64,000 nt of DNA from an uncultured Acidobacteriota bacterium (GCA_902826605.1 CADEFM010000011.1:1-64000); one strand, 5' to 3'. Shown: positions 18,410 through 27,190, numbered from the stretch's first letter. Notes: generated by a model not told the origin, from the sequence alone. Program-made: numbers and translations.

Positions 18410-18449
18410 TATTACTATTGTAATAACCTTCGCTTCAGCGCGCAAACGG

Positions 18450-19835
18450 TCAAAGTGGCCGCAGTTCGCCCAGAATGGTCGGCAGCAATTCGCACACCGT
18501 CGGATGAATATGCATGGCGCGTTGCAGCGTCGTGTATGGCGCGCGCGCATACATTAGATCCAGGACGCAATGGATGACTTCATCCGCACCCGGCCCCAGA
18601 ATAGCGGATCCCAGGATTTCGTGGCTGTCGCCGTCCACCAGAATTTCCATGAATCCCTGCGCCTCGCCCTTTTCGACCGCGCGTGCCACGCGGGTCATCG
18701 GGCGATTTCCGACCAGCACGCGGCGGCCGCTTTTCCGTGCTTCCGCCTTTGTCATTCCCGCGCGGCCCAGCGGAGGGTCAGTGAATAGGGCGTACGTTCC
18801 GATGCGATCACTCACTAGACGCGGCCGTCCGTCCACGCCGCCGTCCAGCAGATTCGCCGCTACAATTTCGTAATCGTTGTAGGATGTGTGTGTAAACCCA
18901 CCACGCCCGTTGCAATCACCGAGCGCCCAGAGGCCATCCACATTCGTTCGCAATTGGTCGTCCACCTGGATGTAGCCGTTGCGGTCCGTTAACACGCCGG
19001 AATTCTCCAGTCCTAGGTCGTCGGTGTTGGGCCGGCGTCCGGTCGCCACTAACAAGTGCGAGGCCGTGATCTTTTGTTCGCCCGCAAGCGAGTTCATCGC
19101 GACTTCGATTCCTTCACCGGACTTCTTGACGCTTAGACCACTCGCGTTCAGGTGCACGCGTACACCCTCTGCTTCAAGCACCCGCTGGATAACCGCCGAT
19201 GTCTCATCATCCTCGCGCGCGATCAGTCGAGGCCCATTTTCGATGATGCTCACTTCACTGCCGAAACGGCGATACATTTGCCCGAATTCCAGGCCGATAT
19301 AGCTTCCTCCGAGAATCAGCAGGTGCCCCGGCAGAAAATCCATGCCCATCATTGTGGAGTTGGTCAAATAGGGCGCCTGATCCAACCCTGGAATCTCGGG
19401 AATCCGAGCTCGCGCGCCCACGTTGATGAAGACCTTAGGGGCGCTCAGCCGGGTGGCTCCCACTTGAACCTCGTGCGGCGCTACAAAGCGCGCATGACCT
19501 TTATGGACGGTGCAATTCTGCTCACCTCTCAGTCCGCTCTCCACGCTGGTCCGGGATCGCTCGGAAATAGCGTCTTTACGCGCCTTTATTAGTTTCATGT
19601 CCGCGGTGACCGGGCCAGCTATGAAACCGAAATCCGCGCCACGCCGCGCCAAGTGCATCGCATAGGCGCTTGCGACCAGTGTCTTGGTGGGAATGCAGCC
19701 AGTGTTCACGCAGGTGCCGCCGAAAAGCTGGCGCTCAATAATGGCCACCCGCTCGCCGGATTTCGCCAGGCGCGTGGCCAACGACGGGCCGGCTTGGCCC
19801 GTTCCAATCACGATGGAATCGTACGATGCGGTCAT
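18450..19835 (-). CDS. Pyridine-nucleotide disulfide oxidoreductase (mercuric reductase-like, class I)
   Basis: 461 residues. FAD-binding GTGQAGPSLA at 12-21, redox-active disulfide in GGTCVNTGCIPTKT at about 40-53, NAD(P)-binding GGSYIGLEFGQMY near 175, second FAD motif LWALGDCNGRGGFTHTSYND near 305 and the C-terminal dimerisation domain with the HIHPTVCELLPT histidine. These features fit the family of lipoamide dehydrogenase, glutathione reductase and MerA. It lacks the N-terminal metal-binding domain and the C-terminal cysteine pair of true MerA, and no mer genes are near, so mercury reduction is not supported. Substrate unknown; cytosolic. Confidence 0.85.
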   Translation of the reverse strand: MTASYDSIVIGTGQAGPSLATRLAKSGERVAIIERQLFGGTCVNTGCIPTKTLVASAYAMHLARRGADFGFIAGPVTADMKLIKARKDAISERSRTSVESGLRGEQNCTVHKGHARFVAPHEVQVGATRLSAPKVFINVGARARIPEIPGLDQAPYLTNSTMMGMDFLPGHLLILGGSYIGLEFGQMYRRFGSEVSIIENGPRLIAREDDETSAVIQRVLEAEGVRVHLNASGLSVKKSGEGIEVAMNSLAGEQKITASHLLVATGRRPNTDDLGLENSGVLTDRNGYIQVDDQLRTNVDGLWALGDCNGRGGFTHTSYNDYEIVAANLLDGGVDGRPRLVSDRIGTYALFTDPPLGRAGMTKAEARKSGRRVLVGNRPMTRVARAVEKGEAQGFMEILVDGDSHEILGSAILGPGADEVIHCVLDLMYARAPYTTLQRAMHIHPTVCELLPTILGELRPL

Positions 19836-19891
19836 GAAACCTCCGGTAGCGCGAAGCGCTTTGAATCAGCGCAGACCTCTTTGGAAACCCT

Positions 19892-20641
19892 TCATTTCGT
19901 CGAAGGATACCGCTCGCGCAACTTGATGGGCGCGCTGCTCGACTTCCTTATTTTCAGATTGAGCATTTCCACGAAGAGAGAAAAACTCATCGCAAAATAG
20001 ATGTAGCCTTTCTGAATGTGCTGGCCCCAGCCTTCCGCGACCAGAACAACCCCAATCAGCAGTAGAAAACTCAGCGCCAGCATTTTCACGGTGGGTCGGT
20101 GCTCCACGAAGTCGCTCACGGAATTGGCAAAAACCATCATAAACAAAACCGCGCCGACCACCGCCGAAATCATGATGGCGATTTCGGTGGTCATGCCGAC
20201 CGCGGTCAGGACCGAATCCAGCGAAAACACGACATCCAACAAAAGGATTTGAACAATCACACCGGCAAAAGTGGCTCTCGATCTGGACGATGAATGACCC
20301 TCCTCTTCACCTTCTAGCTTCAGGTGAATCTCGCGCGTGGCTTTGGCGATCAGAAACAGCCCGCCCAGAATCAGGATGACGTCGCGCCCCGATACTGCAT
20401 GTCCGAAAATCGAAACCAACGGGGCGGTAAGGCGAGTGATCCAGGAGAGAGCGAACAGCAAGAGAATCCGCGTCAACATCGCCAAAACCAAGCCGACCAA
20501 TCGCGCTCTGGCTTGCTGTGCCGCCGGTAATTTCGCCGCAAGAATAGATATAAAGACGATGTTGTCTATGCCCAGAACGATTTCAAGGCCAAGCAGTGTG
20601 GCAAAGGCGATCCATGCTTCAGGCTCTGTGATCCAGTGCAT
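19892..20641 (-). CDS. TerC-family integral membrane protein
   Basis: 249 residues when started at the ATG at 20641 (MHWITEPEAW), which fits homologs better than an upstream in-frame ATG at 20671. Seven membrane segments. The conserved acidic motifs are GLEIVLGIDNIVFISIL near 20-36 and LLDVVFSLDSVLTAVG near 132-147, with the aspartates that are thought to bind a metal ion. TerC proteins such as Alx and YceF act in manganese export or metal loading of exported proteins, and others are linked with tellurite resistance. The gene stands alone here, so the metal role is the better guess. Confidence 0.88.
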   Translation of the reverse strand: MHWITEPEAWIAFATLLGLEIVLGIDNIVFISILAAKLPAAQQARARLVGLVLAMLTRILLLFALSWITRLTAPLVSIFGHAVSGRDVILILGGLFLIAKATREIHLKLEGEEEGHSSSRSRATFAGVIVQILLLDVVFSLDSVLTAVGMTTEIAIMISAVVGAVLFMMVFANSVSDFVEHRPTVKMLALSFLLLIGVVLVAEGWGQHIQKGYIYFAMSFSLFVEMLNLKIRKSSSAPIKLRERYPSTK

Positions 20642-20698
20642 AGAACTATTATCCGATGCCTCGGTTCGCAAAAAGCGCGCTTCGCGAGAAAAGCGAAA

Positions 20699-21028
20699 TT
20701 ATTCCTGCTGCAACAATGGGATATCTTTCACCGCTTTGGGTGGCGGGAAAGATTTGATGTAGGCGTACAGGTCGTCCACTTCTTTGGCGGAGACCGTTTT
20801 TTCACGAAACGGGGGCATGGAGCTCGGTGGAGGATTGCGCAGTATTGAGGTAAATACGGCGAGGGGCAACTTAGTTTGCGCTAGCCGGGGACCGGCCATC
20901 CCGCCTTGTCCCACCCCGCCGTGGCATTGATAGCAACCGTTGCGGGTGAAGAGGCGCTTGCCGTTGTCGGCGTCCTGGGCAAACGCTGTCACAGCTACGA
21001 TGGATAAGAGGAAAAATGAGGTCCGCAT
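20699..21028 (-). CDS. Small exported monoheme cytochrome c
   Basis: 109 residues. Signal peptide at 1-17 (VTAFAQ). One heme motif CYQCH at about 32-36 in NGCYQCHGGVGQGG, and an axial methionine candidate in PPPSSMPPFREKTVS near residue 72, followed by the closing helix VDDLYAYIKSFPPP. This is a class I cytochrome c of the kind that serves as electron acceptor in the periplasm. It begins three bases after the stop codon of the ThDP enzyme gene, so it is the second gene of a two-gene operon and probably takes electrons from that enzyme. Confidence 0.9.
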   Translation of the reverse strand: MRTSFFLLSIVAVTAFAQDADNGKRLFTRNGCYQCHGGVGQGGMAGPRLAQTKLPLAVFTSILRNPPPSSMPPFREKTVSAKEVDDLYAYIKSFPPPKAVKDIPLLQQE

Positions 21029-21031
21029 GTA

Positions 21032-22921
21032 TTACCTGGGTTGAGTCCAAACGTCGATCAGCGCCGGCTCACCCTTCTTAACGCGCTCCAGCGAGCGACG
21101 AATCGCGGGGCCAAGTTCTTTGGGATCCGTGATAGGTCCCTCGCTGTACATACCGTAAGCCTTCGCCATGGTTGCGTAATTGATGTCGGGTCCGGTGAGC
21201 GCCGTCCCAATGTCGGAACGGTCGATGCCGCGGTCGAACTTCGCACCCAACAACGCCAAGTACATGCGCTCTTCGTGATACGCCTTGTTATTGTGCATCA
21301 CGGTAAGCATCGGAATCTGATGATGCGTGGCGGTCCACAGCACGCCGGGAGCGTAGTTCAAATCCCCGTCGGTCTGGATGTTAATGCTCAAGCGCCCGTA
21401 CTTCTTGTTGGCCAACGCCGCGCCCACCGACGCGGGAAGCCCATAACCAATGCCCGCTCCGCCCTGCGCGCCGATGTACTGATAGTGCTTGGAAAAATTC
21501 CAAAGGCGCGTGGGCCACGCACTCGACATGCGATCGTTTGAGACTAACGACCAGTCTTCATTCTTCACTTGCGCCCAAATCTCCGCGGCCAAACGCGCCG
21601 TGCTGATAGGGCTGGCATCCCACCCCACGGCGGCGAGCTCGCGATCCTGCGCGCGCCCGGCGCGGCCCATTTCGGCGATCTTCACGCCGCGCGTCTCGAA
21701 CGCGCGTTTGCGGTCCGCTGTGATCAGCTTCTTCACGGCCTCCGTCAGAGCGGGCAAAGTGGCTTCAGGATCGCCCGTGATGGCCAGATCGGCTTCCACA
21801 TAACGTCCGAAATCCTGGTAGTTGGACTTATGGCTTAACTCCACCGCGGAGATCGTGAGGATCTTCGCGCCGGCCTTCGTCGTGGGCTGCGTTTCCATCC
21901 CGAAACGGTTGAGCGGGGTCATCTTGTGCGTGATGCCCCACAGATCTTCCACTTCCAGCGCCAGAACCACGTCGGCGTCGGATACGTTGGGGACGCGCGG
22001 GGCCGCGCCAGGCTTTCCGTACAAAGGATGGCGGGAGGGGAAATTCATGCGCAGGCGCTGATCCTGCACGCGCGCCTGCAGCGTCTCCGCCAATTCCACC
22101 AGCGCCTCAATCCCCTTGGGAGTGCGCGCCATGCGCCCGGCGATGATCACCGGATTCTCGGCCGCCACCAGCAATTTTGCGGCTTCGGCCACGGCGGCCG
22201 CGTCGCCTTGCGGCGGGGCGCTCATCACCAGCTTCGGAATGCGCGGCTCTTTCCCTTCGATAGGCTCCTCTTGCATCACCCCATCGGCCACCAGCACCAC
22301 CGGACCGTAGGGCGGCGTCATCGCGATCTTGTATCCGCGAATGGCCGATTCGGCGAAGTGCCCCAACGTCACAGGGGTGTCGTCCCACTTGATGTAGTCC
22401 CGCACCATGGCGGAGGCGTCCTGCACGCTGTGCACCCACTCCGGGCTGCCGCGCCGGAAATTGATATCCAGAATGTTGCCGAGCACGATGTACATCGGCA
22501 CGCGGTCCGCATAGCAGTTGTAGATTGCCATGGAGGCATGCTGCAACCCCACCGTCCCGTGCGCCATGATCATCATCGGCTTGCCTTCAATCTTGGCGTA
22601 GCCGTGCGCCATGGCCGCCGACGATTCTTCGTGCAGGCAGGTGAGCAACTCTGGCTTCGAGTTGCCGCCGTAGTTGATCATCGATTCGTGGATGCCCCGG
22701 AAGCTCGATCCGGGATTGGCGGCGCAATACTCAATGCCCAGCGCCTTGATGACGTCCACCATGTAGTCCGAACCGGGCTTTTCATTGGAGTGAACCTCCG
22801 CCGTGCCGGCCGGGGCGGGTTTGGCGTCCTGGGCACGTGAGGTGCCCTGCGCCGCGAACGCGGCTGCACTGGACGCCGCGCCTGTCAGGAAAGTGCGTCT
22901 GCTCTTGCTGGGTTTCGCCAC
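21032..22921 (-). CDS. Tat-exported thiamine-diphosphate-dependent enzyme, acetolactate synthase-like
   Basis: 629 residues. Twin-arginine signal SKSRRTFLTG at 5-14 followed by an Ala-rich hydrophobic stretch. Three ThDP-enzyme domains follow: the PYR domain with the catalytic glutamate in CLHEESSAAMAHGYA (about residue 93), a central Rossmann domain, and the PP domain with ThDP/Mg site DGDLNYAPG...NNKAYH (D and N of the GDG-NN motif kept, the second G replaced by L). Length is longer than standard acetolactate synthase (~560) because of the signal peptide and linkers. Export of a ThDP enzyme is unusual, and the coupled cytochrome c suggests oxidation of a 2-oxoacid in the periplasm. Substrate unknown. 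Confidence 0.85.
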   Translation of the reverse strand: MAKPSKSRRTFLTGAASSAAAFAAQGTSRAQDAKPAPAGTAEVHSNEKPGSDYMVDVIKALGIEYCAANPGSSFRGIHESMINYGGNSKPELLTCLHEESSAAMAHGYAKIEGKPMMIMAHGTVGLQHASMAIYNCYADRVPMYIVLGNILDINFRRGSPEWVHSVQDASAMVRDYIKWDDTPVTLGHFAESAIRGYKIAMTPPYGPVVLVADGVMQEEPIEGKEPRIPKLVMSAPPQGDAAAVAEAAKLLVAAENPVIIAGRMARTPKGIEALVELAETLQARVQDQRLRMNFPSRHPLYGKPGAAPRVPNVSDADVVLALEVEDLWGITHKMTPLNRFGMETQPTTKAGAKILTISAVELSHKSNYQDFGRYVEADLAITGDPEATLPALTEAVKKLITADRKRAFETRGVKIAEMGRAGRAQDRELAAVGWDASPISTARLAAEIWAQVKNEDWSLVSNDRMSSAWPTRLWNFSKHYQYIGAQGGAGIGYGLPASVGAALANKKYGRLSINIQTDGDLNYAPGVLWTATHHQIPMLTVMHNNKAYHEERMYLALLGAKFDRGIDRSDIGTALTGPDINYATMAKAYGMYSEGPITDPKELGPAIRRSLERVKKGEPALIDVWTQPR

Positions 22922-22957
22922 GTGTAATCCCTCCTGGCTTGGACCATTATCATACAG

Positions 22958-23345
22958 TCACTGTGGCTTGCTGACGGGAACGGTGGATGGCCGCCGGGGG
23001 CGCTGCTTGGCCGCTATCGATTTTATGATCATCCGGATCTTAGTTTTCTTGTCAAATCGCACGGCGGCTTTCTTCAGAGCGTGCGTCATGACGGCCTTCA
23101 CGGCCGGTTCGCTGAGCGTCTTCGCATTATCCAGCACTACATGTTTGCCATTGCCCTTCAGTCGCTTCTCGGGATCCCGTAGTCCCACTCCGGGCAGGAA
23201 AAACAGGGTCACCCAACGGGGTTATAGGGCGATGGAAAAGATACACTCAGATGAGTGTTCGTCGCGGGCGAGCGCTACGATCTCCGGGGTGTACTTCGAG
23301 AGGCAGCCGTTCAATTGGTTCTCGGCGTTCGCGGCGGGGCACAAT
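22958..23345 (-). pseudogene. Decayed DUF1801-family gene
   Basis: Read on the minus strand, the frame contains the DUF1801 N-terminal piece QLNGCLSKYTPEIVALARD, then directly CIFSIAL, a TAA stop at 23222-23224, then PRWVTLFFLPGVGL and the rest of the family up to KQRPRRPS. In intact family members the residue after SIAL is normally tyrosine, so the stop can be explained by one base change. About 30 residues that normally separate the first two pieces are missing. The gene therefore carries both a deletion and a nonsense codon. A downstream GTG at 23212 leaves an 84-codon open piece that could still be translated but would lack half of the fold. Confidence 0.75.
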
Positions 23346-23347
23346 TT

Positions 23348-24358
23348 CTACGGTTTCCAATCCACGCTAAAGATATTGAATTCGTAGTTACTCTTGCCCA
23401 GGTAGCTGGAAGAGAAGATAAGTTTTTTTCCATCCGGCGAAAATTCGGGGAAGGACGTGAACTTGTTCCACTCGGTTACCTGCTCCAATTCTGAGCCGTC
23501 GGGATTAATCAGGAACAGGTCGAACTGGCCGGAATCGCATTTGTTTTTATTGGATGCAAACAGGATGCGCTTGTTATCGGGCGTAAACGTGGGTGCGAAA
23601 CTGGCGCAGCCGAAATTCGTGATCTGTCGCTGCTTGGAGCCATCGGCACTAGCGACGAACAATTCCATCTTCATGGGCGCGGTGAGATTATCCTTGAGCA
23701 GCGCCAGCGCCGCGGCCTTCTTTTCGGGAGTGTCCGGGCGATGCGCGCGCCATACCATCAGTTTGCCGTCGTGCGAATATACCGATCCGCCGTCGTAGCC
23801 CTCGGCATGTGTTACCTGTTTTTTGCCGCTGCCATCCTCGTTCATGCTCCATAGTTCAAGATCGCCAGAGGCCAATGACGTATAGCTGATCTTTTTCGCC
23901 TTGAAGTTCACCGTTCCTTCCGCGTCATAGCCGGGCGCATCGGTGAGTTTCTTGACGATCTTGCCTTCATCGGTAGCCAGATAGATGTCGAACGTTGGGT
24001 GAACGCCCCACAGGTAGCCTCTTGCTCGATCGGGCGGCATGGGGCAGGACGGATTGCCTTCGTGAGTGGAGGCATAAATGATGTGTTTGTTGTCGCTCAG
24101 GAAATACCCGCACGTGGTGACACCTTTGCCCGTGGAAACCATGTGCTGGTTGGAGCCATCCGCGTTCATGATGTACTGCTGGTCACATCTGTTGCCATCG
24201 CGCGTCGACTGATAAATAATGCGCTTCGAATCCGGCGACCAATACGATTCGCCATTTGAGCCGCCCGTGGTGAGCTGCTTAAGATTCGCGAAATGGCGGG
24301 GCAGTGGCTCCTGCGCGAGCAGCGCAAAGGGGAGCAAAGACAACAAAAACATCTTCAT
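23348..24358 (-). CDS. Exported TolB-like beta-propeller protein
   Basis: 336 residues. Signal peptide at 1-15 (LLPFALLAQ). The mature part is built from WD40/TolB-type PD40 repeats: SYWSPDSKRIIYQST, FLSDNKHIIYAST, VYSHDGKLMVWRA, FTPDNKRILFASN and FSPDGKKLIFSSS, spaced about 45-60 residues apart, which gives a six- or seven-bladed propeller. Such proteins bind ligands or other proteins in the periplasm and are common in Acidobacteriota; the Tol-Pal TolB is a different gene at 31227. It stands upstream of nothing on its strand, and its stop lies next to the DUF1801 remnant. Specific role unknown. Confidence 0.8.
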   Translation of the reverse strand: MKMFLLSLLPFALLAQEPLPRHFANLKQLTTGGSNGESYWSPDSKRIIYQSTRDGNRCDQQYIMNADGSNQHMVSTGKGVTTCGYFLSDNKHIIYASTHEGNPSCPMPPDRARGYLWGVHPTFDIYLATDEGKIVKKLTDAPGYDAEGTVNFKAKKISYTSLASGDLELWSMNEDGSGKKQVTHAEGYDGGSVYSHDGKLMVWRAHRPDTPEKKAAALALLKDNLTAPMKMELFVASADGSKQRQITNFGCASFAPTFTPDNKRILFASNKNKCDSGQFDLFLINPDGSELEQVTEWNKFTSFPEFSPDGKKLIFSSSYLGKSNYEFNIFSVDWKP

Positions 24359-24382
24359 AGACGCCCATTGTAGAACGAAAAC

Positions 24383-24898
24383 TCACGGTAATCGGTCTTT
24401 GCGCAGACTCTGTCCGCTCAGGTGCGCGTAGAAGCCCATGTCGCGACCGGTATGCTGCTTCGTCAGCAGAATGATTTGGAAAGTGTGCCCGCTGAAGTGC
24501 TCCACTACGTGGTAAATGGCTTCGAGCACTGACACCTGATAGCCCTGGATAGTCACACGGTCCTGCAGCCGCGCGGGGGGAAGTGAGCCAATGATTTCGG
24601 TCGCCTCCGCGACGGTTTTCCGCAATGAGGCGAGCAGTTCGGCTGCGGGCTTTCCGTCTTGCGCAGAGAACTCCCCGTCCCGGTCGCGCTGGTCCGGCTG
24701 GCAGCTCAGGCCATGCAGAATCCATTGCCGGACGTTACCTGCCAGATGCAACAGCAAATTGCCGACGGCATTTTCGTTCGAGGATTGACGCAGCCACAGT
24801 TGCTCTGGCGTCAAGTGGCCGACGCACGTTTCAATGCGGCTCATCGACTGCGACAGCTTATTGGCGGAATGGCTTTGAAAAATCTCTTCTACGGTCAT
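24383..24898 (-). CDS. DinB/YfiT-like four-helix-bundle protein
   Basis: 171 residues from the ATG at 24898. The DinB fold is shown by PEQLWLRQSSNENAVGNLLLHLAGNVRQWI (first metal histidine near residue 57) and the later pair IYHVVEHFSGHTFQIILL (two further histidines of the three-His metal site). Many members are thiol-dependent metalloenzymes such as bacillithiol or mycothiol transferases; others are damage-inducible with unknown function. Its start codon overlaps the stop codon of the upstream small gene by four bases (ATGA), which supports this start and shows translational coupling. Confidence 0.82.
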   Translation of the reverse strand: MTVEEIFQSHSANKLSQSMSRIETCVGHLTPEQLWLRQSSNENAVGNLLLHLAGNVRQWILHGLSCQPDQRDRDGEFSAQDGKPAAELLASLRKTVAEATEIIGSLPPARLQDRVTIQGYQVSVLEAIYHVVEHFSGHTFQIILLTKQHTGRDMGFYAHLSGQSLRKDRLP

Positions 24899-25119
24899 GG
24901 AATGTCTTTCGGCCGGCGTGTGGCGGCTTCCATTCGGCCGGCCCACTTTAGAAAGCGCAATAATTCAGTCCGTCTGGTCCATGCAAACTTCCAAAAATCC
25001 GCCGGCCCTATGTTTTCCGCATGCCAGCCCTGATACGTCTCGATGCGCCATCGCAAATAGGGGCTGCGCCACGGACAGAGGCGGTAGCCTCTTGACAACC
25101 TCCATAGAGCCCCTAGCAT
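24895..25119 (-). CDS. Small conserved-looking protein coupled to DinB gene
   Basis: 74 residues. The sequence is rich in Trp, Arg and Tyr (GYRLCPWRSPYLRWRIETYQG, then EFLRFLKWAGRM-like ending), with no signal peptide. The composition and the position make it a likely real gene: its TGA overlaps the DinB ATG by four bases, and the run WRSPYLRWRIETYQG looks conserved rather than random. I recall similar short proteins in Acidobacteriota, but no function. The C-terminal half is amphipathic and basic, so membrane or nucleic-acid contact is possible. Confidence 0.55.
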   Translation of the reverse strand: MLGALWRLSRGYRLCPWRSPYLRWRIETYQGWHAENIGPADFWKFAWTRRTELLRFLKWAGRMEAATRRPKDIP

Positions 25120-25156
25120 CGCGTTCCCGGACCGAGGAACGCCAGGAAGCGCCCGT

Positions 25157-26080
25157 TCATTTCTGATTCGGCGTCGCGTAATAGCCGTTACGTGTCCGAA
25201 CGGTGGGACGTCCGGGCGCGTTCACGGTGACGGCCAGCTTCCGGAATGTTCCGTCCAGATTTGAGTTCGTGGGAGTATAGGCGAGCGTGTATTGATTGCG
25301 AATTTCGCGTGCCACTTCGGGCGTGATTTTTTCGATCTCTTCGATGTCCTTGGGATAGTAGTCGAGTCCGCCGGATGCCACAGCCAGGTCATGCAGAGCC
25401 CGTTTGGCCCGGCGCGCCTCGCGTGCTTCCTCTTCGTTAAGGATGCCGATCGAATACACCAGCACGCCGTTCTGCTGGGATTTACGGACCAGATCCTCCA
25501 GGCCTATGGTGCTGGTGTTGTCGTTGCCGTCGGTGATGACCACCAGAACCTTCTTATCTTTCTTGCCCTTTTCATTCGCGTAGTCCATAGACATGCTGAG
25601 GGCATCGCGCATCGCCGTGCCGCCTTTAGTGTCGAAGCGCGTCAAGGCTTCCTCTAGTTTCTTAACGTCGCTTGTAAAAGACTGGTCTAGATACGCGTCA
25701 TCGTTGTAATTAACGATGAAGATTTCATCCTGCGGATTGGAGGCCTTGACCAATTCCAACGCCGCCGCCGCGACCTTCACGCGTTTGTCCCGCATGCTGC
25801 CGCTATTGTCGATGATCACTCCCATGGAAACGGGGATATCCTCGCGGCGGAAAAGTTTGATCTGCTGTTCGAGTCCATTCTCCAAGATTTTAAATGCGGA
25901 TTGCGGCAGATTCGTAATCAGCTTTCCATTTCGGTCCACTACGCTTGCGTGCACCAGCACCAAACGCGTGTCGGACGTGAATACTGGAATATCGTCCTGA
26001 GCGGACAACGCGGATGCCGCCAGCCAGACCGTCAAGCCTGTCATCGCCAGCGCGGCAAACATTTTACTGAGTGGGTGCAT
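25157..26080 (-). CDS. Exported VWFA-related protein (second of a tandem pair)
   Basis: 307 residues. Signal peptide at about 1-27 (ALSAQ). A von Willebrand A domain spans about 80-260 with a MIDAS motif DNSGSMRDKR (DxSxS) near 91-100 and a further DGNDNTS site, so metal binding is intact. Proteins of this 'VWFA-related Acidobacterial' group also share an N-terminal beta segment (RLVLVHASVVDRNGKLITNL) and a C-terminal one (IRNQYTLAYTPTN, GYYATP). Function is unknown; protein binding in the periplasm is assumed. Its start overlaps the end of the neighbouring VWA gene by 17 bases, so the two are in one operon. Confidence 0.85.
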   Translation of the reverse strand: MHPLSKMFAALAMTGLTVWLAASALSAQDDIPVFTSDTRLVLVHASVVDRNGKLITNLPQSAFKILENGLEQQIKLFRREDIPVSMGVIIDNSGSMRDKRVKVAAAALELVKASNPQDEIFIVNYNDDAYLDQSFTSDVKKLEEALTRFDTKGGTAMRDALSMSMDYANEKGKKDKKVLVVITDGNDNTSTIGLEDLVRKSQQNGVLVYSIGILNEEEAREARRAKRALHDLAVASGGLDYYPKDIEEIEKITPEVAREIRNQYTLAYTPTNSNLDGTFRKLAVTVNAPGRPTVRTRNGYYATPNQK

Positions 26081-27077
26081 AGTATCCGGTACGAAACATT
26101 GCGCGCAAAGGAGGCAGGCCGGTGGTCTTCACCAGCCTGACTTGTACACGCCTATACTTTCCGTCGCGCGTTACGTTCTTGGGTACATATCCGAGTACAT
26201 ATTGGTTACGCAGTTCAATGCCGATCTTGGCGGCCACGTCCGGCAACTCCGCCAGATTATCCACCGAGAAGTGCCGTCCGCCGGTCTGGTCCGTGATTTC
26301 CGCCAGCAGACCGGGACCACTCAACTCTTCGGCAGTTCGTCCCCGCGACATTGCAGGCTCGAAAATTCCGATCGCATATATCTGGACGTCGGCCTCGCGG
26401 ACCGCGTTGCGAACTTCGGTTTCCGTATAGCGGCTGGAATTATCGCCACCATCGGAAATGATCAGGATCGCCTTGCGGGGATTGTGCGCTTTCTTCATTT
26501 GCGCCATACCCATATAGACGCCATCCAGCAGGGAAGTGCGGCCCTTGGCCTGCGTGAACGTCAAACGGTTCTGAATCTCTTCGGTTTCCTTCGTAAAACC
26601 CTGCACTAGCTCCGGACGGTCGGCGAACTGAATCAGAAAAAACTCGTCCTGCGGATTGGCCGTCTTCATGAACTGTGTCACAGCCTGGCGCGACTTTTGC
26701 AGCTTGGCGCCCATGCTGCTGCTGGTGTCGAACACGATGCCCACCGAAAGCGGTGCGTCTTCGCTCGAAAACTGTGTGATGTCCTGTTCCACTTTGTCTT
26801 CCATCAGCTTGAAATTGTCGCGTTCCAGGCCCGTCACGAAGCGATTCATCGGATCGGTAACGGCCACGGGAATCAGGACCAACGTAGTATCAATGCGTAG
26901 ATCGGCGCGGCGGTCTGTGATGGATTCCCCTGCGTCCGCCGGCCGCCCCCGCAAGCGCGGCTCTATGTTTACGTTTGGCTGAGTAGGATTCGGCGGCTGG
27001 TTGGGACGCGGGGTCTCATCAGCGGAAAAAACCAGCACCGGCAATACGGCAACGAATAGCGTGGCGATCTTGCGCAT
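26064..27077 (-). CDS. Exported VWFA-related protein (first of a tandem pair)
   Basis: 337 residues. Signal peptide at 1-19 (LPVLVFSAD), then a Pro/Asn-rich linker (residues about 22-50). The VWA domain spans about 105-290, with MIDAS FDTSSSMGAKL near 114-124 and SDGGDNSSRYTE at about 192. It has the same outer beta segments as its neighbour (TLVLIPVAVTD, ELRNQYVLGYVPKN, TGYYAPTQ), so the two arose by gene duplication. First gene of the two-gene operon. The pair may form a complex, by analogy with other tandem VWA proteins. Confidence 0.85.
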   Translation of the reverse strand: MRKIATLFVAVLPVLVFSADETPRPNQPPNPTQPNVNIEPRLRGRPADAGESITDRRADLRIDTTLVLIPVAVTDPMNRFVTGLERDNFKLMEDKVEQDITQFSSEDAPLSVGIVFDTSSSMGAKLQKSRQAVTQFMKTANPQDEFFLIQFADRPELVQGFTKETEEIQNRLTFTQAKGRTSLLDGVYMGMAQMKKAHNPRKAILIISDGGDNSSRYTETEVRNAVREADVQIYAIGIFEPAMSRGRTAEELSGPGLLAEITDQTGGRHFSVDNLAELPDVAAKIGIELRNQYVLGYVPKNVTRDGKYRRVQVRLVKTTGLPPLRAMFRTGYYAPTQ

Positions 27078-27156
27078 AGATCCCCAATTCCTGACCTCAG
27101 TATAACAGCGATAGCTGATGCGGGAACTGAAAGATGGAGGGTTCCAAAAACAAAAA

Positions 27157-27190
27157 GCCGGTGAGTACTCGGAGGAAGATACTCACCGGC
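27157..27190 (-). terminator. Strong rho-independent terminator reading leftwards
   Basis: GCCGGTGAGTA (27157-27167) and TACTCACCGGC (27180-27190) form an 11-bp perfect stem around a 12-base loop. On the minus strand the stem is followed by CTTTTTGTTTTTGG. It would end a transcript coming from the right: either recN, 270 bases away, or a short RNA between 27190 and 27350. Confidence 0.85.

Noticed and set aside
18450..19835. Mercuric reductase (merA)
   Set aside because: The core fold is shared by the whole family, but the N-terminal metal-binding domain, the C-terminal cysteine pair and other mer genes are absent.
21926..22840. Long plus-strand open frame opposite the ThDP enzyme gene
   Set aside because: His/Arg-rich low-complexity translation, expected from the antisense of a GC-rich gene.
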